Of a stretch of 13,989 nt of DNA, positions 5,378 to 12,896 are shown piece by piece. Made by a program: the position numbers and the translations under genes. Under the pieces are notes generated by a model. The model made no database searches. It had not been told where the DNA came from and was given only the letters and a program-made list of their open reading frames with translations. Position 1 is the stretch's first letter. Each line of letters begins with the position of its first letter. This DNA is from Candidatus Bathyarchaeota archaeon (lineage in GTDB: Archaea > Thermoproteota > Bathyarchaeia > TCS64), in the NCBI GenBank assembly GCA_030691555.1, contig JAUYEB010000071.1, positions 1 to 13,989 on the forward strand. Direction: 5' to 3'.

Positions 5378-7065
5378 TGCCACAGGACACCAGACACAGG
5401 AGCAGAAAAGTATACGACGGCGACGACCGCCTCAGCCAGAGGACCCTCCTCAAGGGCGTCGGCCTGACCGACGCCGACCTAGGCAAACCACTCGTCGCCA
5501 TCGCCAACTCCTGGATCGAGATAAACCCCGGCCACATCCACCTCAACCAGCTCGCCAAACACGTCAAACACGGCGTAAGCCAGGCCGGAGGAGTCCCCAT
5601 CGAGTTCAACACCATCGCAGTCTGCGACGGCATCGCCATGGGACACGACGGCATGAAGATGAGCCTACCCAGCAGGGAGATAGTCGCCGACAGCGTCGAG
5701 ATAATGGTCGAGTCCCACGGCTTCGACGCCATGGTCTGCATGACAAGCTGCGACAAGATCGACCCAGGCATGCTCATGGCAGCGGCAAGGATCGACATCC
5801 CCACCATCTTCGTACTCGGCGGACCCATGGAGCCCGGATGCCCCACCTGGGGCAAGTACAAGGGCAAGACCATAACCGTCCAAGAGATGTTCGAGGCGAC
5901 CGCCCTCGTAAAAGCGGGGAAGATGAGCCAGGAGGAGGCGGTCTACCTCGAGAACACCTGCTGCCAGAGCCCAGGCGCATGCGGAGGCATGTTCACCGCC
6001 ATGACAATGCAGTGCCTCACCGAGGCCATCGGCATGACACTCCCCCACATGGCAACCACCGAGAGCACCGGAATGGAACGCACCAGGCTAGCAGCCGAGG
6101 CCGGCAGCCGAGTCATGACCCTACTAGAGAAGGGGATAACCCCGAGCAAGATCATGACCGAGGCCGCACTGAGGAACGCCATCACCGTCGACATGGCCCT
6201 CGGCGGATCAACGAACACCGTACTCCACCTCAAGGCCATCGCCAACGAGCTCGGCTACGACCTCCCCCTCACCCTCTTCGACGAGATAAGCAAGAAGACA
6301 CCACACCTCTGCAACATGTCCCCCGCTGGACCATACAAGATCAAGGACCTCCACAGGGCAGGCGGCATACCCGCCGTCATGACCCGGGTAAAGAAAAACC
6401 TCGACCTCAACGTAATGACCGCCACCGGTAAGCGACTCAAGGAGAACCTCAAGGACGTCAAGGTCTTCGACGACGAGATAATACGCCCTATAGAGAACCC
6501 GGTGCACAAAGAGGGGGGAATAGCCATCCTCAGCGGCAACCTAGCCCCAAACGGAGCGGTCGCCAAAATGGCGGCCATCAGCCCAAAGATGTGGACATTC
6601 AAAGGCACAGCTAAGGTCTTCGAGCAGGAGGAACCAGCCGTCAAGGCGATCTACGGCGGCGAGATCAAACCCGGCGACGTACTCATCATCCGCTACGAGG
6701 GCCCGAAGGGCGGTCCAGGCATGAGGGAGATGCTCGTCGGCACAAGCGCCATCGTTGGCATGGGTCTAGGTGAAGAAGTTGCACTCATCACCGACGGAAG
6801 GTTTTCCGGCGCTTCACGCGGACCCTGCATAGGACACGTCTCACCGGAGGCAGCCGCAGGCGGTCCCATCGCGCTAATCGAGGACGGGGACAATATAACC
6901 ATCGACATCCCCAACAGGAGACTTGAGCTAGGCGTCTCCGAAAAAGAGCTGGCAAGGCGGAAGGCAAAGTGGACCCCACCCGAACCAAAGGTGAAGAAAG
7001 GCTACCTGGTGAGGTACGCCTCACTCGTCACATCCGCCGATAATGGAGCTGTACTAAAGGTCTAG
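5377..7065 (+). CDS. ilvD: Dihydroxy-acid dehydratase
   Basis: Dehydrates 2,3-dihydroxy-isovalerate and 2,3-dihydroxy-3-methylvalerate to the 2-oxo acids, third shared step of valine and isoleucine synthesis. 562 residues, full length. Family signatures: AVCDGIAMGHDGMKMSLPSRE (81-101), SCDKIDPGML (124-133), GACGGMFTAMTM (200-211) and DGRFSGASRGPCIGHVSPEA in the C-terminal half. Cluster cysteines C125 and C202 are present. The position that is Cys in plant and mycobacterial [2Fe-2S] enzymes (PCN) is Gly52 here (NPGHIHL), as in E. coli, which suggests an oxygen-sensitive [4Fe-4S]-type enzyme (inference). Codon third positions are overwhelmingly C, with T nearly absent until about 6740. Not in an amino-acid operon here; it stands alone, with its stop 4 nt from the stop of convergent tes. 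Confidence 0.97.
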   Translation: MPQDTRHRSRKVYDGDDRLSQRTLLKGVGLTDADLGKPLVAIANSWIEINPGHIHLNQLAKHVKHGVSQAGGVPIEFNTIAVCDGIAMGHDGMKMSLPSREIVADSVEIMVESHGFDAMVCMTSCDKIDPGMLMAAARIDIPTIFVLGGPMEPGCPTWGKYKGKTITVQEMFEATALVKAGKMSQEEAVYLENTCCQSPGACGGMFTAMTMQCLTEAIGMTLPHMATTESTGMERTRLAAEAGSRVMTLLEKGITPSKIMTEAALRNAITVDMALGGSTNTVLHLKAIANELGYDLPLTLFDEISKKTPHLCNMSPAGPYKIKDLHRAGGIPAVMTRVKKNLDLNVMTATGKRLKENLKDVKVFDDEIIRPIENPVHKEGGIAILSGNLAPNGAVAKMAAISPKMWTFKGTAKVFEQEEPAVKAIYGGEIKPGDVLIIRYEGPKGGPGMREMLVGTSAIVGMGLGEEVALITDGRFSGASRGPCIGHVSPEAAAGGPIALIEDGDNITIDIPNRRLELGVSEKELARRKAKWTPPEPKVKKGYLVRYASLVTSADNGAVLKV

Positions 7066-7069
7066 AAGA

Positions 7070-8587
7070 TCAAACGCTTTCGCTCTCTATCTTCTTCGTT
7101 AACGCTTCCACGTCGTATAACGGCGTGTTGAACCTCGAGTCGAGCGGGCGTGCAAACTTCTTCTCCGTCGCCGCCCTGTGAAGCGCGTTCATCGTACAGA
7201 ATGGGACAATTTTCCCATCCGGAGTAGCGTAGTGAACGACGCACCTCTGCACCCTCTGGACATCAAAGTTGTAGGGGTCCATGAAGTGCATCGAGCCCAG
7301 CATCAACGTGTTGTGGTGGAACTTGCTCAGGCTCTCGTAGTTCCCGTTCGTGAGGACAGGGAGCAGGTACTTCCGGAAGGTTCCTAGCTTCACGTTCTTC
7401 ATGGCGCCGGCGACGGCGGAGGCCTTAGCGCTTGTCTTCTTCCCCGACTCGAATTTGCTGTTGGCCGCCTTGGCTGAGTCTATTAGTCCCTCGACGTTGA
7501 GGTACTTTGTTATCGGCTCCATCTTATCCCCCTCCGCGATGAGGTAGGTGGCCATGCCGCAGTGGGGGTGGGTGCTGAAGTCTATGTATTCCCTATCCTT
7601 GATGTGTCCGATGAATCTCGTAAGTGGAACAGGGGTCGGCGTCGGGAACCAGTCGCCCTGCTTCACGAGCCCGTCCGTCTGCTCCTCAACGAGGCGCATC
7701 AGGTCAGGTATGGTTATCCGCATCTTCTCCCTCTCCTTCGTGTTTATGCGCCCGGTTATCGCCACGGGCTGGAAGTTGACGCAGCGGACAACGTCCCGGT
7801 TTTCGATGGCGAACCTGATTATGTCCCCCACCTGATCCTCGTTCACACCGCCGACCAACACGGGGACGAGAACGACGCTGTGGAAGCCGGCCTTCCTCAG
7901 GTTTTCCAGGGCACGCTTCTTGATCGGGAGGAGATCGAATCCCCTCGCGACCTTGTAGGGCTCCGGCGTAACCCCGTCGAATTGAAGGTAGACCGTGCTG
8001 ACGCCGGCTTGCTTTAGGGTCTTACAGTACTCGACGCTCTCGGCCATCCTTATGCCGTTGGAGTTGACCTCGACATGCCGGAAACCTAGGTCCTTCGCCA
8101 TTTTCACGAGCTCAGGAAGGTCCTCCCGGACCGTGGGTTCGCCACCGCTGAACTGAAGACCCGGCGGCGGGACTGGCTTATTCGCTCTGAGATTCTCCAG
8201 GATGCCCTTGATCTCGTCCTTCGTGGGCTCGTAGAGATACCCCGCGGCGCCCGCGTGGGCGAAGCAGATCGGGCAGCGCAGGTTGCATCTGTTCGTGACG
8301 TCGATTATCGCGAGGACTGTGGGGGACTTGTGCTCTGGGCATATACCACAGTCGTTCGGGCAGCCTTTCACTGTCTGTGTCCTGGGGTTTTCTAGCCTCT
8401 TCCCATCTGCCGCGAAGCTCTCCGCCCGTAGGTATTGGTTGTAGTCTCCCCAGTAGAGGTCGGTCCACTCGCCGTGCTCGGGACAAGTCTTCCTTATGTA
8501 AACCTTAGCGTTGTCCTCGAATATCTCCGCGGGTAGAACCTTCATGCATTCAGGGCAGAGACTCTCGGTATCCCTAATTTTATTCAT
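7070..8587 (-). CDS. tes: Radical SAM protein, tetraether lipid synthase (Tes) family
   Basis: Tes couples the phytanyl chain ends of two archaeol-type lipids to form macrocyclic archaeol and GDGT membrane lipids. 505 residues. An N-terminal rubredoxin-like Cys set (C11, C14, C35) and a second cluster motif GCPNDCGICPEH (75-86) precede the radical SAM motif C101-x3-C105-x2-C108 (CNLRCPIC), followed by FSGGEPT (146-152). C-terminal cysteines occur in MDPYNFDVQRVQRCVVHYA and VPFCTMNALHR. This multi-cluster layout is that of the M. acetivorans/MJ0619 Tes group; older databases label such proteins as methyltransferase-like radical SAM. The family contains paralogues, so the lipid role is likely rather than proven. 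ATG at 8587, weak ribosome site, AT-rich box CTTAAAG about 45 bp upstream. A TrmB regulator diverges from it across an inverted repeat, suggesting control of lipid make-up. Confidence 0.82.
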   Translation of the reverse strand: MNKIRDTESLCPECMKVLPAEIFEDNAKVYIRKTCPEHGEWTDLYWGDYNQYLRAESFAADGKRLENPRTQTVKGCPNDCGICPEHKSPTVLAIIDVTNRCNLRCPICFAHAGAAGYLYEPTKDEIKGILENLRANKPVPPPGLQFSGGEPTVREDLPELVKMAKDLGFRHVEVNSNGIRMAESVEYCKTLKQAGVSTVYLQFDGVTPEPYKVARGFDLLPIKKRALENLRKAGFHSVVLVPVLVGGVNEDQVGDIIRFAIENRDVVRCVNFQPVAITGRINTKEREKMRITIPDLMRLVEEQTDGLVKQGDWFPTPTPVPLTRFIGHIKDREYIDFSTHPHCGMATYLIAEGDKMEPITKYLNVEGLIDSAKAANSKFESGKKTSAKASAVAGAMKNVKLGTFRKYLLPVLTNGNYESLSKFHHNTLMLGSMHFMDPYNFDVQRVQRCVVHYATPDGKIVPFCTMNALHRAATEKKFARPLDSRFNTPLYDVEALTKKIESESV

Positions 8588-8727
8588 TTTTTATGCCCAG
8601 CCGCTTCTATTGACTCAAAAATGAGGCTTTCTTTAAGAAGGTTCCCGTATTATTCACCTTCTAAAAAGTGGTTATCCCCACCGATAGAGGTAAATAAAGC
8701 ACAAGATATTTTCAGGTCTCGATCAGG
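8588..8727. promoter_or_regulatory. Divergent tes/TrmB control region with inverted repeat
   Basis: TTTAAGAAGGT (8632-8642) and ACCTTCTAAAA (8656-8666) are inverted copies with one mismatch in 11 bp and a 13-bp spacer, centres 24 bp apart. On the minus strand the first arm includes the likely tes TATA (CTTAAAG). For the regulator, GTAAATAAAG (8690-8699) sits about 30 bp before its TTG start. A smaller GTGG/CCAC pair lies at 8668-8681. Best read as an operator for the adjacent TrmB-type protein. Confidence 0.5.
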
Positions 8728-9504
8728 TTGTCTCGGACGTCGGTAAGCGCGAGGGCGGAGAAGGCACTAAGAGGGATAGGCCTCACGGAATACGAGACCA
8801 TGGCCTACCTATCGCTCGTGAGGGCGGGTGAACTCACCGCGAACAATGTCAGCACCTCGACGACCATACCCTACTCAAAGGTCTACACGGTCCTTGACAC
8901 ACTGGAGAAGAAGGGGTACGTCGAGGTAAAGGGTGGGCGACCGAGGCTCTACTACCCGAGATCGCCCGTGGAGGCCCTCAGGGCCGAGAAGATCCGTCTC
9001 GAAGACAAGTTCGAGAAGAACCGGGAGATGGTCGTCTCCGAGCTCCAGGCCCTGTACGAGCATAGGGAGATAAAGGAAAAGCCCGAGATCTGGATCATCA
9101 GGGGCGACGAGAACATCACATCGAAGATAAGGGAGACCATAGTCGGGGCGAAGAAGGAGTTGATGGTCGCACTGCCGCTCGTGCCCCCTCACCTGATAAG
9201 GCAGCTTCTACCAACTTTCGAGACCCAGATCGACCACAAGATAAAGATCCAGCTGCTGACCACCAGGGAGACGATCCGCGATTTACCAGATATTCTACTC
9301 AACCTGGCCGAGGTGAGGATACGCGACGACATGTTCGGCGGAGGGCTCGTCGCCGATGGTCAGGAGACACTGCTCTTCCTAAGCCAAGGAGTTGCAAGGG
9401 AGGAGAACCTCGCCGTGTGGTCCGACCACGTAGGCCTAAACATGATCTCGAGGGGATATTTCCAGCACCTATGGGACACCGCGAGCCCGGGGCTCCGGGG
9501 CTAA
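8728..9504 (+). CDS. TrmB-family transcriptional regulator
   Basis: 258 residues. Winged helix at about 11-80: LRGIGLTEYETMAYLSLVRA, ANNVSTSTTIPYSKVYTVLD (recognition), LEKKGYVEVKGGRPRLYYP (wing), then SPVEALRAEK leading into a coiled coil (about 84-112). Residues 119-258 form the C-terminal effector/PLD-like domain of TrmB proteins (PEIWIIRGDENITSKIRETI and later LLFLSQGVAREENLAVWSD). TrmB relatives in Thermococcales bind sugars; the effector here is unknown. Start is TTG at 8728, just before the conserved AEKAL-GLTEYE block; no in-frame ATG occurs until inside the winged helix, and an in-frame TAA lies at 8695. Divergent from tes and convergent with the M16 peptidase, with overlapping stops (CTAA, 9501-9504). 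The short intergenic region with an inverted repeat suggests it controls tes and itself (inference). Confidence 0.88.
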   Translation: MSRTSVSARAEKALRGIGLTEYETMAYLSLVRAGELTANNVSTSTTIPYSKVYTVLDTLEKKGYVEVKGGRPRLYYPRSPVEALRAEKIRLEDKFEKNREMVVSELQALYEHREIKEKPEIWIIRGDENITSKIRETIVGAKKELMVALPLVPPHLIRQLLPTFETQIDHKIKIQLLTTRETIRDLPDILLNLAEVRIRDDMFGGGLVADGQETLLFLSQGVAREENLAVWSDHVGLNMISRGYFQHLWDTASPGLRG

Positions 9505-10856
9505 AAAAGGGCCGCTACCTTCCTCTCCGTCTCCTTTGATAGCCCCAGGGTGGTCAAACCTAATCGTTCCTTCTGGAAGATTCTGAGCGCCAGCTCTCTA
9601 ACCGTATCCCCGCCTACTGAGTTTATCCCATCTATAACATCCTTCATGGTCTTCGGACGACCCTGTCGTAGCGCCGATACTCCTAGCTGCGTCATCCTGC
9701 TCTCGGAACTCTCTGACCGCAAAACGAAGAGCCCAGTCGTCTTATGCTTGATCTCTTTAAGCGTCTTCTCAGGCAGGCCAGCTTGTAGATCGAAAAGTTC
9801 CTTCTGAACCGTCCTCAGTAGTTTCTCCACGTATTTATCCTGCGTACCCGCTAGGACGGCGAATAACCCCGAGTCCCTTAGCGAGTAGTTTGAGGTGAAG
9901 ATGGAGTAGACGAGCCCCTGCTTCTCCCTAACCTCCTGGAAGAGCTTCGAGCTCGCCCCGACGCCTAGGTACGAGTTTATTATCCCGAGCGCGTCTCTGC
10001 TTCGATCTCTGTAGGGTAACCCTTCTGCTGTGAGAGCCACTTGGACTTGGCTCGAAGCCCTTGGGACATGTCTCCGTCGTGCCGAATAACTGGGTTTACT
10101 ACGCGTTGACTTCACGCGGGGGCGATCGACGTGAAGATACTTCTCCAGTGTAACCATTAGCTCCTCGTGTTTGATCGACCCCGCAGCCGTAACGATCATC
10201 CGACTCGGTATGTAGTTGGCTGTGTAGTAGTCTTTTATTGCCTGTTTTTTCAACGAGCATAAGGCGTTTTTCTCCCCCAGTATGGGGTGGGCAGTTCTGT
10301 TGCGGTCCCAGGCGGTCTCGAAGTAGAGGTCATGGATTAGGTCACCCGGGTCATCATCCCTGTTGTCGATCTCGGACAAGATCACCTGGAGTTCCTTGTC
10401 TACGTCCTCCTCCTTCAGCAGGGGGCCCTGCACGATGTCGGTGAGGACGTCGACTGCGAGCTCTATGTCCTGCTTAAGCACCTTGGAGTGGAAGCAGGTC
10501 ATGTCGCGGTCCGTGAAGGCGTTCAGGTAGCCTCCCTTGGCCTCTATTATTGTCGATATCTCCGCAGCCGAGCGTTTCTCGGTTCCCTTGAAGAGCAGGT
10601 GCTCTAGAAAGTGGGAGCATCCTCGATACTCCGTGGGCTCGTCCCTCGAGCCGACATCGATCCAGATGCCGATGGAGGCGGAACTCAAACCCTCCATCTC
10701 CTCGGTGTACACCTTGATCCCGTTGGATAGCTTGCCCTCCATGACCTCCCTGAAGACGCTCACGGACAAGCATTGATGTGACAAGCCTAATATCTTTGAC
10801 TCAAACGGCATGGTATTGTTTATGGACGCAAAATTAGCCGGGTCTTCCGAGGTCAT
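9501..10856 (-). CDS. M16-family zinc metallopeptidase (processing-peptidase type)
   Basis: Inverted zinc motif H82-F-L-E85-H86 (SHFLEHLLFKGTEKRS) with the third ligand E162 in ILSEIDNRDDDP, so it is a catalytic, not a degenerate, subunit. The C-terminal half carries EKQGLVYSIFTSNYSLRDSG, the Arg/Tyr-containing substrate-binding region of M16B peptidases. One catalytic plus one inactive half is the normal M16B size. The frame opens at ATG 10856, but conserved sequence starts only at EGKLSNGIKVYTEEM; the first 38 residues look non-family. ATG 10742 (residue 39) gives 413 residues, closer to the family norm, with GGGAGGT only 1 nt before it; ATG 10811 is another option. A good TATA box (10887-10897) favours 10856. 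No second M16 subunit gene is adjacent. Substrate unknown. Confidence 0.88.
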   Translation of the reverse strand: MTSEDPANFASINNTMPFESKILGLSHQCLSVSVFREVMEGKLSNGIKVYTEEMEGLSSASIGIWIDVGSRDEPTEYRGCSHFLEHLLFKGTEKRSAAEISTIIEAKGGYLNAFTDRDMTCFHSKVLKQDIELAVDVLTDIVQGPLLKEEDVDKELQVILSEIDNRDDDPGDLIHDLYFETAWDRNRTAHPILGEKNALCSLKKQAIKDYYTANYIPSRMIVTAAGSIKHEELMVTLEKYLHVDRPRVKSTRSKPSYSARRRHVPRASSQVQVALTAEGLPYRDRSRDALGIINSYLGVGASSKLFQEVREKQGLVYSIFTSNYSLRDSGLFAVLAGTQDKYVEKLLRTVQKELFDLQAGLPEKTLKEIKHKTTGLFVLRSESSESRMTQLGVSALRQGRPKTMKDVIDGINSVGGDTVRELALRIFQKERLGLTTLGLSKETERKVAALF

Positions 10857-10920
10857 TTATATGTGGTCTAGGCCAATTTTGAAAAGCTATAAAAACTTGT
10901 CAGCGCGAGACTCGCTTTTA
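10857..10920 (-). promoter_or_regulatory. M16 peptidase promoter and upstream hairpin
   Basis: Minus strand TTTTTATAGC (10887-10897) is the best TATA box, about 35 bp before ATG 10856; a second AT-rich box CATATAAAT overlaps that ATG. GCGAGACTCGC (10905-10915) is a short palindrome that could form a weak hairpin at the end of the upstream regulator's transcript. The remaining bases up to 11002 show nothing else. Confidence 0.35.
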
Positions 10921-11002
10921 ACAAATTTACTTAAAGAAACCGCCTGACTCGGGTAGGCCTTATGAATAGTGTACCTTCAAGATTTGGGACGTTATCATTG
11001 TC

Positions 11003-11725
11003 TCAGGAGGTTGTTTCCCGGGTTGCTATCTCGGCGGCCAGCCTCTTCCCCTCCTCGGTTAAAGTGAATATGAGGTCCTGCTCCTTTAGCCAACCGAAGA
11101 GCTTGTACACCTTACCCTTGAACGTTGGGGGCTTCACCTTTACCTCGAAGAGCGGTTTCTCGGAGTGAGCAGAGTCTGGCCATGTGTATACCGCGAGCCT
11201 TTCGCTGTCAACGTAGAGCTTCTTTCTCAGGTCGAGATAGCTCATCGACCCGCCGTACGCATTAAGAGTCACGAGAATTTTAGAAGTCAGGTATAAATCC
11301 TCAAGGTCATCGATAAGCGACGGAGTCAGCTCATCCAGCTTAGGAATCGCAGTTTCCCTCTTCATATCCATTAAGGTAGGGAGCCTTTGTCCGATTCTTA
11401 ATCCTATCTCAGATAACTTCCAGAGGTCGAAGGTGTACTTGTCTTGATACTCGGATGCGACTGGTCTCCCACGCTCTTCGAGTTTTAATATAAGACCCGA
11501 GCCTTGAAGAGAAACGAGCCATCCGTTTATTTCTTTTTTGTTAAATACCAATCCTTCCTTGGCTAGCTGCGTCTCAATATCATGGGTGGTAATATGATCA
11601 AAGGCTCGGTTAGCGTAGAAAATTTCGTAGATCTTGCGAGCGCTCTTACTGTGTAACGATTTGAGTGTTTTGTCGAATAAAGCGTCCAGGTCGTTTCTAC
11701 TTGATACGTCATGTGTGCTCAACAT
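11003..11725 (-). CDS. Protein with two winged-helix domains, probable transcriptional regulator
   Basis: 240 residues from ATG 11725. No named family recognised. Two helix-turn-helix-like halves can be seen: SKSARKIYEIFYANRAFDHI through EINGWLVSLQGSGLILKLEERGRP with a wing-like strand, ending LSEIGLRIGQRL; then TSKILVTLNAYGGSMSYLDL through KVYKLFGWLKEQDLIFTLTEEGKRLAAEI, which has the typical last helix and wing of archaeal winged helices. The frame can be extended to ATG 11773, adding MVLIFRKFLNIHLGAS, but those codons are a perfect palindrome with a TATA-like box (TTTTAATATT) beside it, so they are promoter DNA and 11725 is preferred. Diverges from the hydroxyacid reductase gene, which is its most obvious target beside itself. 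Confidence 0.7.
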   Translation of the reverse strand: MLSTHDVSSRNDLDALFDKTLKSLHSKSARKIYEIFYANRAFDHITTHDIETQLAKEGLVFNKKEINGWLVSLQGSGLILKLEERGRPVASEYQDKYTFDLWKLSEIGLRIGQRLPTLMDMKRETAIPKLDELTPSLIDDLEDLYLTSKILVTLNAYGGSMSYLDLRKKLYVDSERLAVYTWPDSAHSEKPLFEVKVKPPTFKGKVYKLFGWLKEQDLIFTLTEEGKRLAAEIATRETTS

Positions 11726-11741
11726 AGAGGCCCCAAGATGT

Positions 11742-11764
11742 ATATTCAGAAATTTTCTGAATAT
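11742..11764. promoter_or_regulatory. Perfect 23-bp palindrome, probable operator
   Basis: Arms ATATTCAGAAA (11742-11752) and TTTCTGAATAT (11754-11764) are exact inverted copies around one central T. The site lies 17 bp upstream of ATG 11725 and overlaps the expected transcription start and the downstream edge of the TATA-like TTTTAATATT. A dimeric regulator bound here would block the promoter, so autoregulation is the simplest reading. Confidence 0.6.
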
Positions 11765-11801
11765 TAAAACCATTCCAATGGAAGAGGATAACGATAATAA
11801 T

Positions 11802-11835
11802 CCAATTTAAACTATTAACGGGTGAACTAAATTGG
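11802..11835. promoter_or_regulatory. Inverted repeat around the start of the hydroxyacid reductase gene
   Basis: CCAATTTA (11802-11809) and TAAATTGG (11828-11835) are exact inverted copies with an 18-bp spacer. The left arm overlaps a possible TATA box (TTTAAAC), the right arm covers the TTG start codon at 11832. GGTGA (11821-11825), 6 nt before TTG, is the ribosome site and supports this start. Confidence 0.4.
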
Positions 11836-12827
11836 CCAGACCCAAGGTATACGTGACTAGACAACTCTTCAAAGAAGCCATAGACCTACTCGAGAAGCAT
11901 GCAGATGTCGAAGTTTTCGAAGGCGACGACAATCCCATTCCAAGAGAGCTTTTACTAAAAAAGGTTAAGGACGTTGATGGCCTTCTGAGCCTCCTAACCG
12001 AGAAGATCGACAAAGAAGTATTCGACGAAGCCGAGAAGCTCAGAGTCGTGAGCAATTACGCAGTCGGGTTCAATAACATCGACGTGAACGAGGCGACTAA
12101 GCGAGGCATCTATGTCACCAACACGCCAGGGATCTTGACGGAGACCACCGCCGATTGCGCCTTCGCCCTATTGATGGCCTCCGCTAGAAGGATAGTCGAG
12201 GCCGATAAGAACATAAGAGCAAGGGAGTGGATTCACGCATGGGGCCCAAAGATGTTCATCGGCGCCGACGTCCACGGGAAGACCCTCGGAATAATTGGGC
12301 TAGGCCGCATCGGCACCGCGATGACACAGAGGGCAAAGGGGTTCAACATGAAGGCCATCTACTACGACCCATACCGTAGGGAGGACCTCGAGAAGGAGTT
12401 GGGAATTGGATACACGCCCCTCGACGAGCTTCTAGCCGCATCAGACTTCGTATCGGTCCACGTCCCTTTGACGGAGGAGACCCATCACCTCATCGGCAAG
12501 GAACAGTTCTCCAAGATGAAGAGGACAGCATACTTGATCAACACATCACGCGGCCCCGTGATCGACGAAAAGGCACTGTACGAGGCCCTGAAGAACAGAA
12601 CCATAGCGGGTGCAGGGATCGACGTCTTCGAGAATGAGCCACTCGATCGCAACAGCCCATTGATTGAACTTGATAACATAGTCATGACGCCCCACATAGC
12701 GAGCGCCAGCATAGAGACCCGCACAGCCATGGCGGTGATGGCCGCCACGAACCTAGTGTCAGTATTACTCGGAAAAGAGCCTCCAAATACCGTGAACCCG
12801 GAAGTGAAGGCTGTAAGGAAAAAATGA
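11832..12827 (+). CDS. gyaR: NAD-dependent D-2-hydroxyacid dehydrogenase, glyoxylate/hydroxypyruvate reductase type
   Basis: 331 residues in the two-domain D-2-hydroxyacid dehydrogenase fold, closest by eye to archaeal glyoxylate reductases (about 334 residues). NAD-binding GLGRIG at 156-161; catalytic R240 (NTSRGP), E269 (FENEP) and H288 (PHIAS); substrate loop SNYAVGFNNID (74-84). The end of the second Rossmann strand reads YYDPYRR with D179, an acidic residue that favours NADH; the thermococcal enzymes have Ser-Arg there and use NADPH. TTG start, set by the GGTGA site and the MARPKVYVTR beginning. Likely reduces glyoxylate or hydroxypyruvate in glycine/serine metabolism, which fits the threonine dehydrogenase next door, but D-lactate or 3-phosphoglycerate-like substrates cannot be excluded. 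Ends in a hairpin terminator. Confidence 0.9.
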   Translation: MARPKVYVTRQLFKEAIDLLEKHADVEVFEGDDNPIPRELLLKKVKDVDGLLSLLTEKIDKEVFDEAEKLRVVSNYAVGFNNIDVNEATKRGIYVTNTPGILTETTADCAFALLMASARRIVEADKNIRAREWIHAWGPKMFIGADVHGKTLGIIGLGRIGTAMTQRAKGFNMKAIYYDPYRREDLEKELGIGYTPLDELLAASDFVSVHVPLTEETHHLIGKEQFSKMKRTAYLINTSRGPVIDEKALYEALKNRTIAGAGIDVFENEPLDRNSPLIELDNIVMTPHIASASIETRTAMAVMAATNLVSVLLGKEPPNTVNPEVKAVRKK

Positions 12828-12851
12828 TGTTTTCCCAAAAACCTTCTACTT

Positions 12852-12878
12852 ATGTCTCGTATATGTTAGACATTTTTT
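12852..12878 (+). terminator. Terminator of the hydroxyacid reductase gene
   Basis: ATGTCT (12852-12857) pairs with AGACAT (12868-12873) around a 10-nt loop and runs directly into T6 and further AT-rich sequence, 25 nt after the stop codon. Confidence 0.5.
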
Positions 12879-12896
12879 AAATAATTTTCAAATACA

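Noticed and set aside
5838..6431. Long plus-strand open frame of 197 codons inside ilvD
   Set aside because: It is a shifted frame of ilvD kept open by the scarcity of T; its translation is an Arg/His/Pro-rich composition with no family features.
5376..7065. Alternative reading of ilvD as a 6-phosphogluconate or sugar-acid dehydratase
   Set aside because: The motifs (CDGIAMGHDGM, SCDKIDPGML) and length match dihydroxy-acid dehydratase better than Edd or sugar-acid enzymes.
10962..11168. Plus-strand open frame of 68 codons starting ahead of the two-winged-helix gene
   Set aside because: Almost all of it is antisense to the well-supported winged-helix gene, low-complexity Ser-rich, with no ribosome site.
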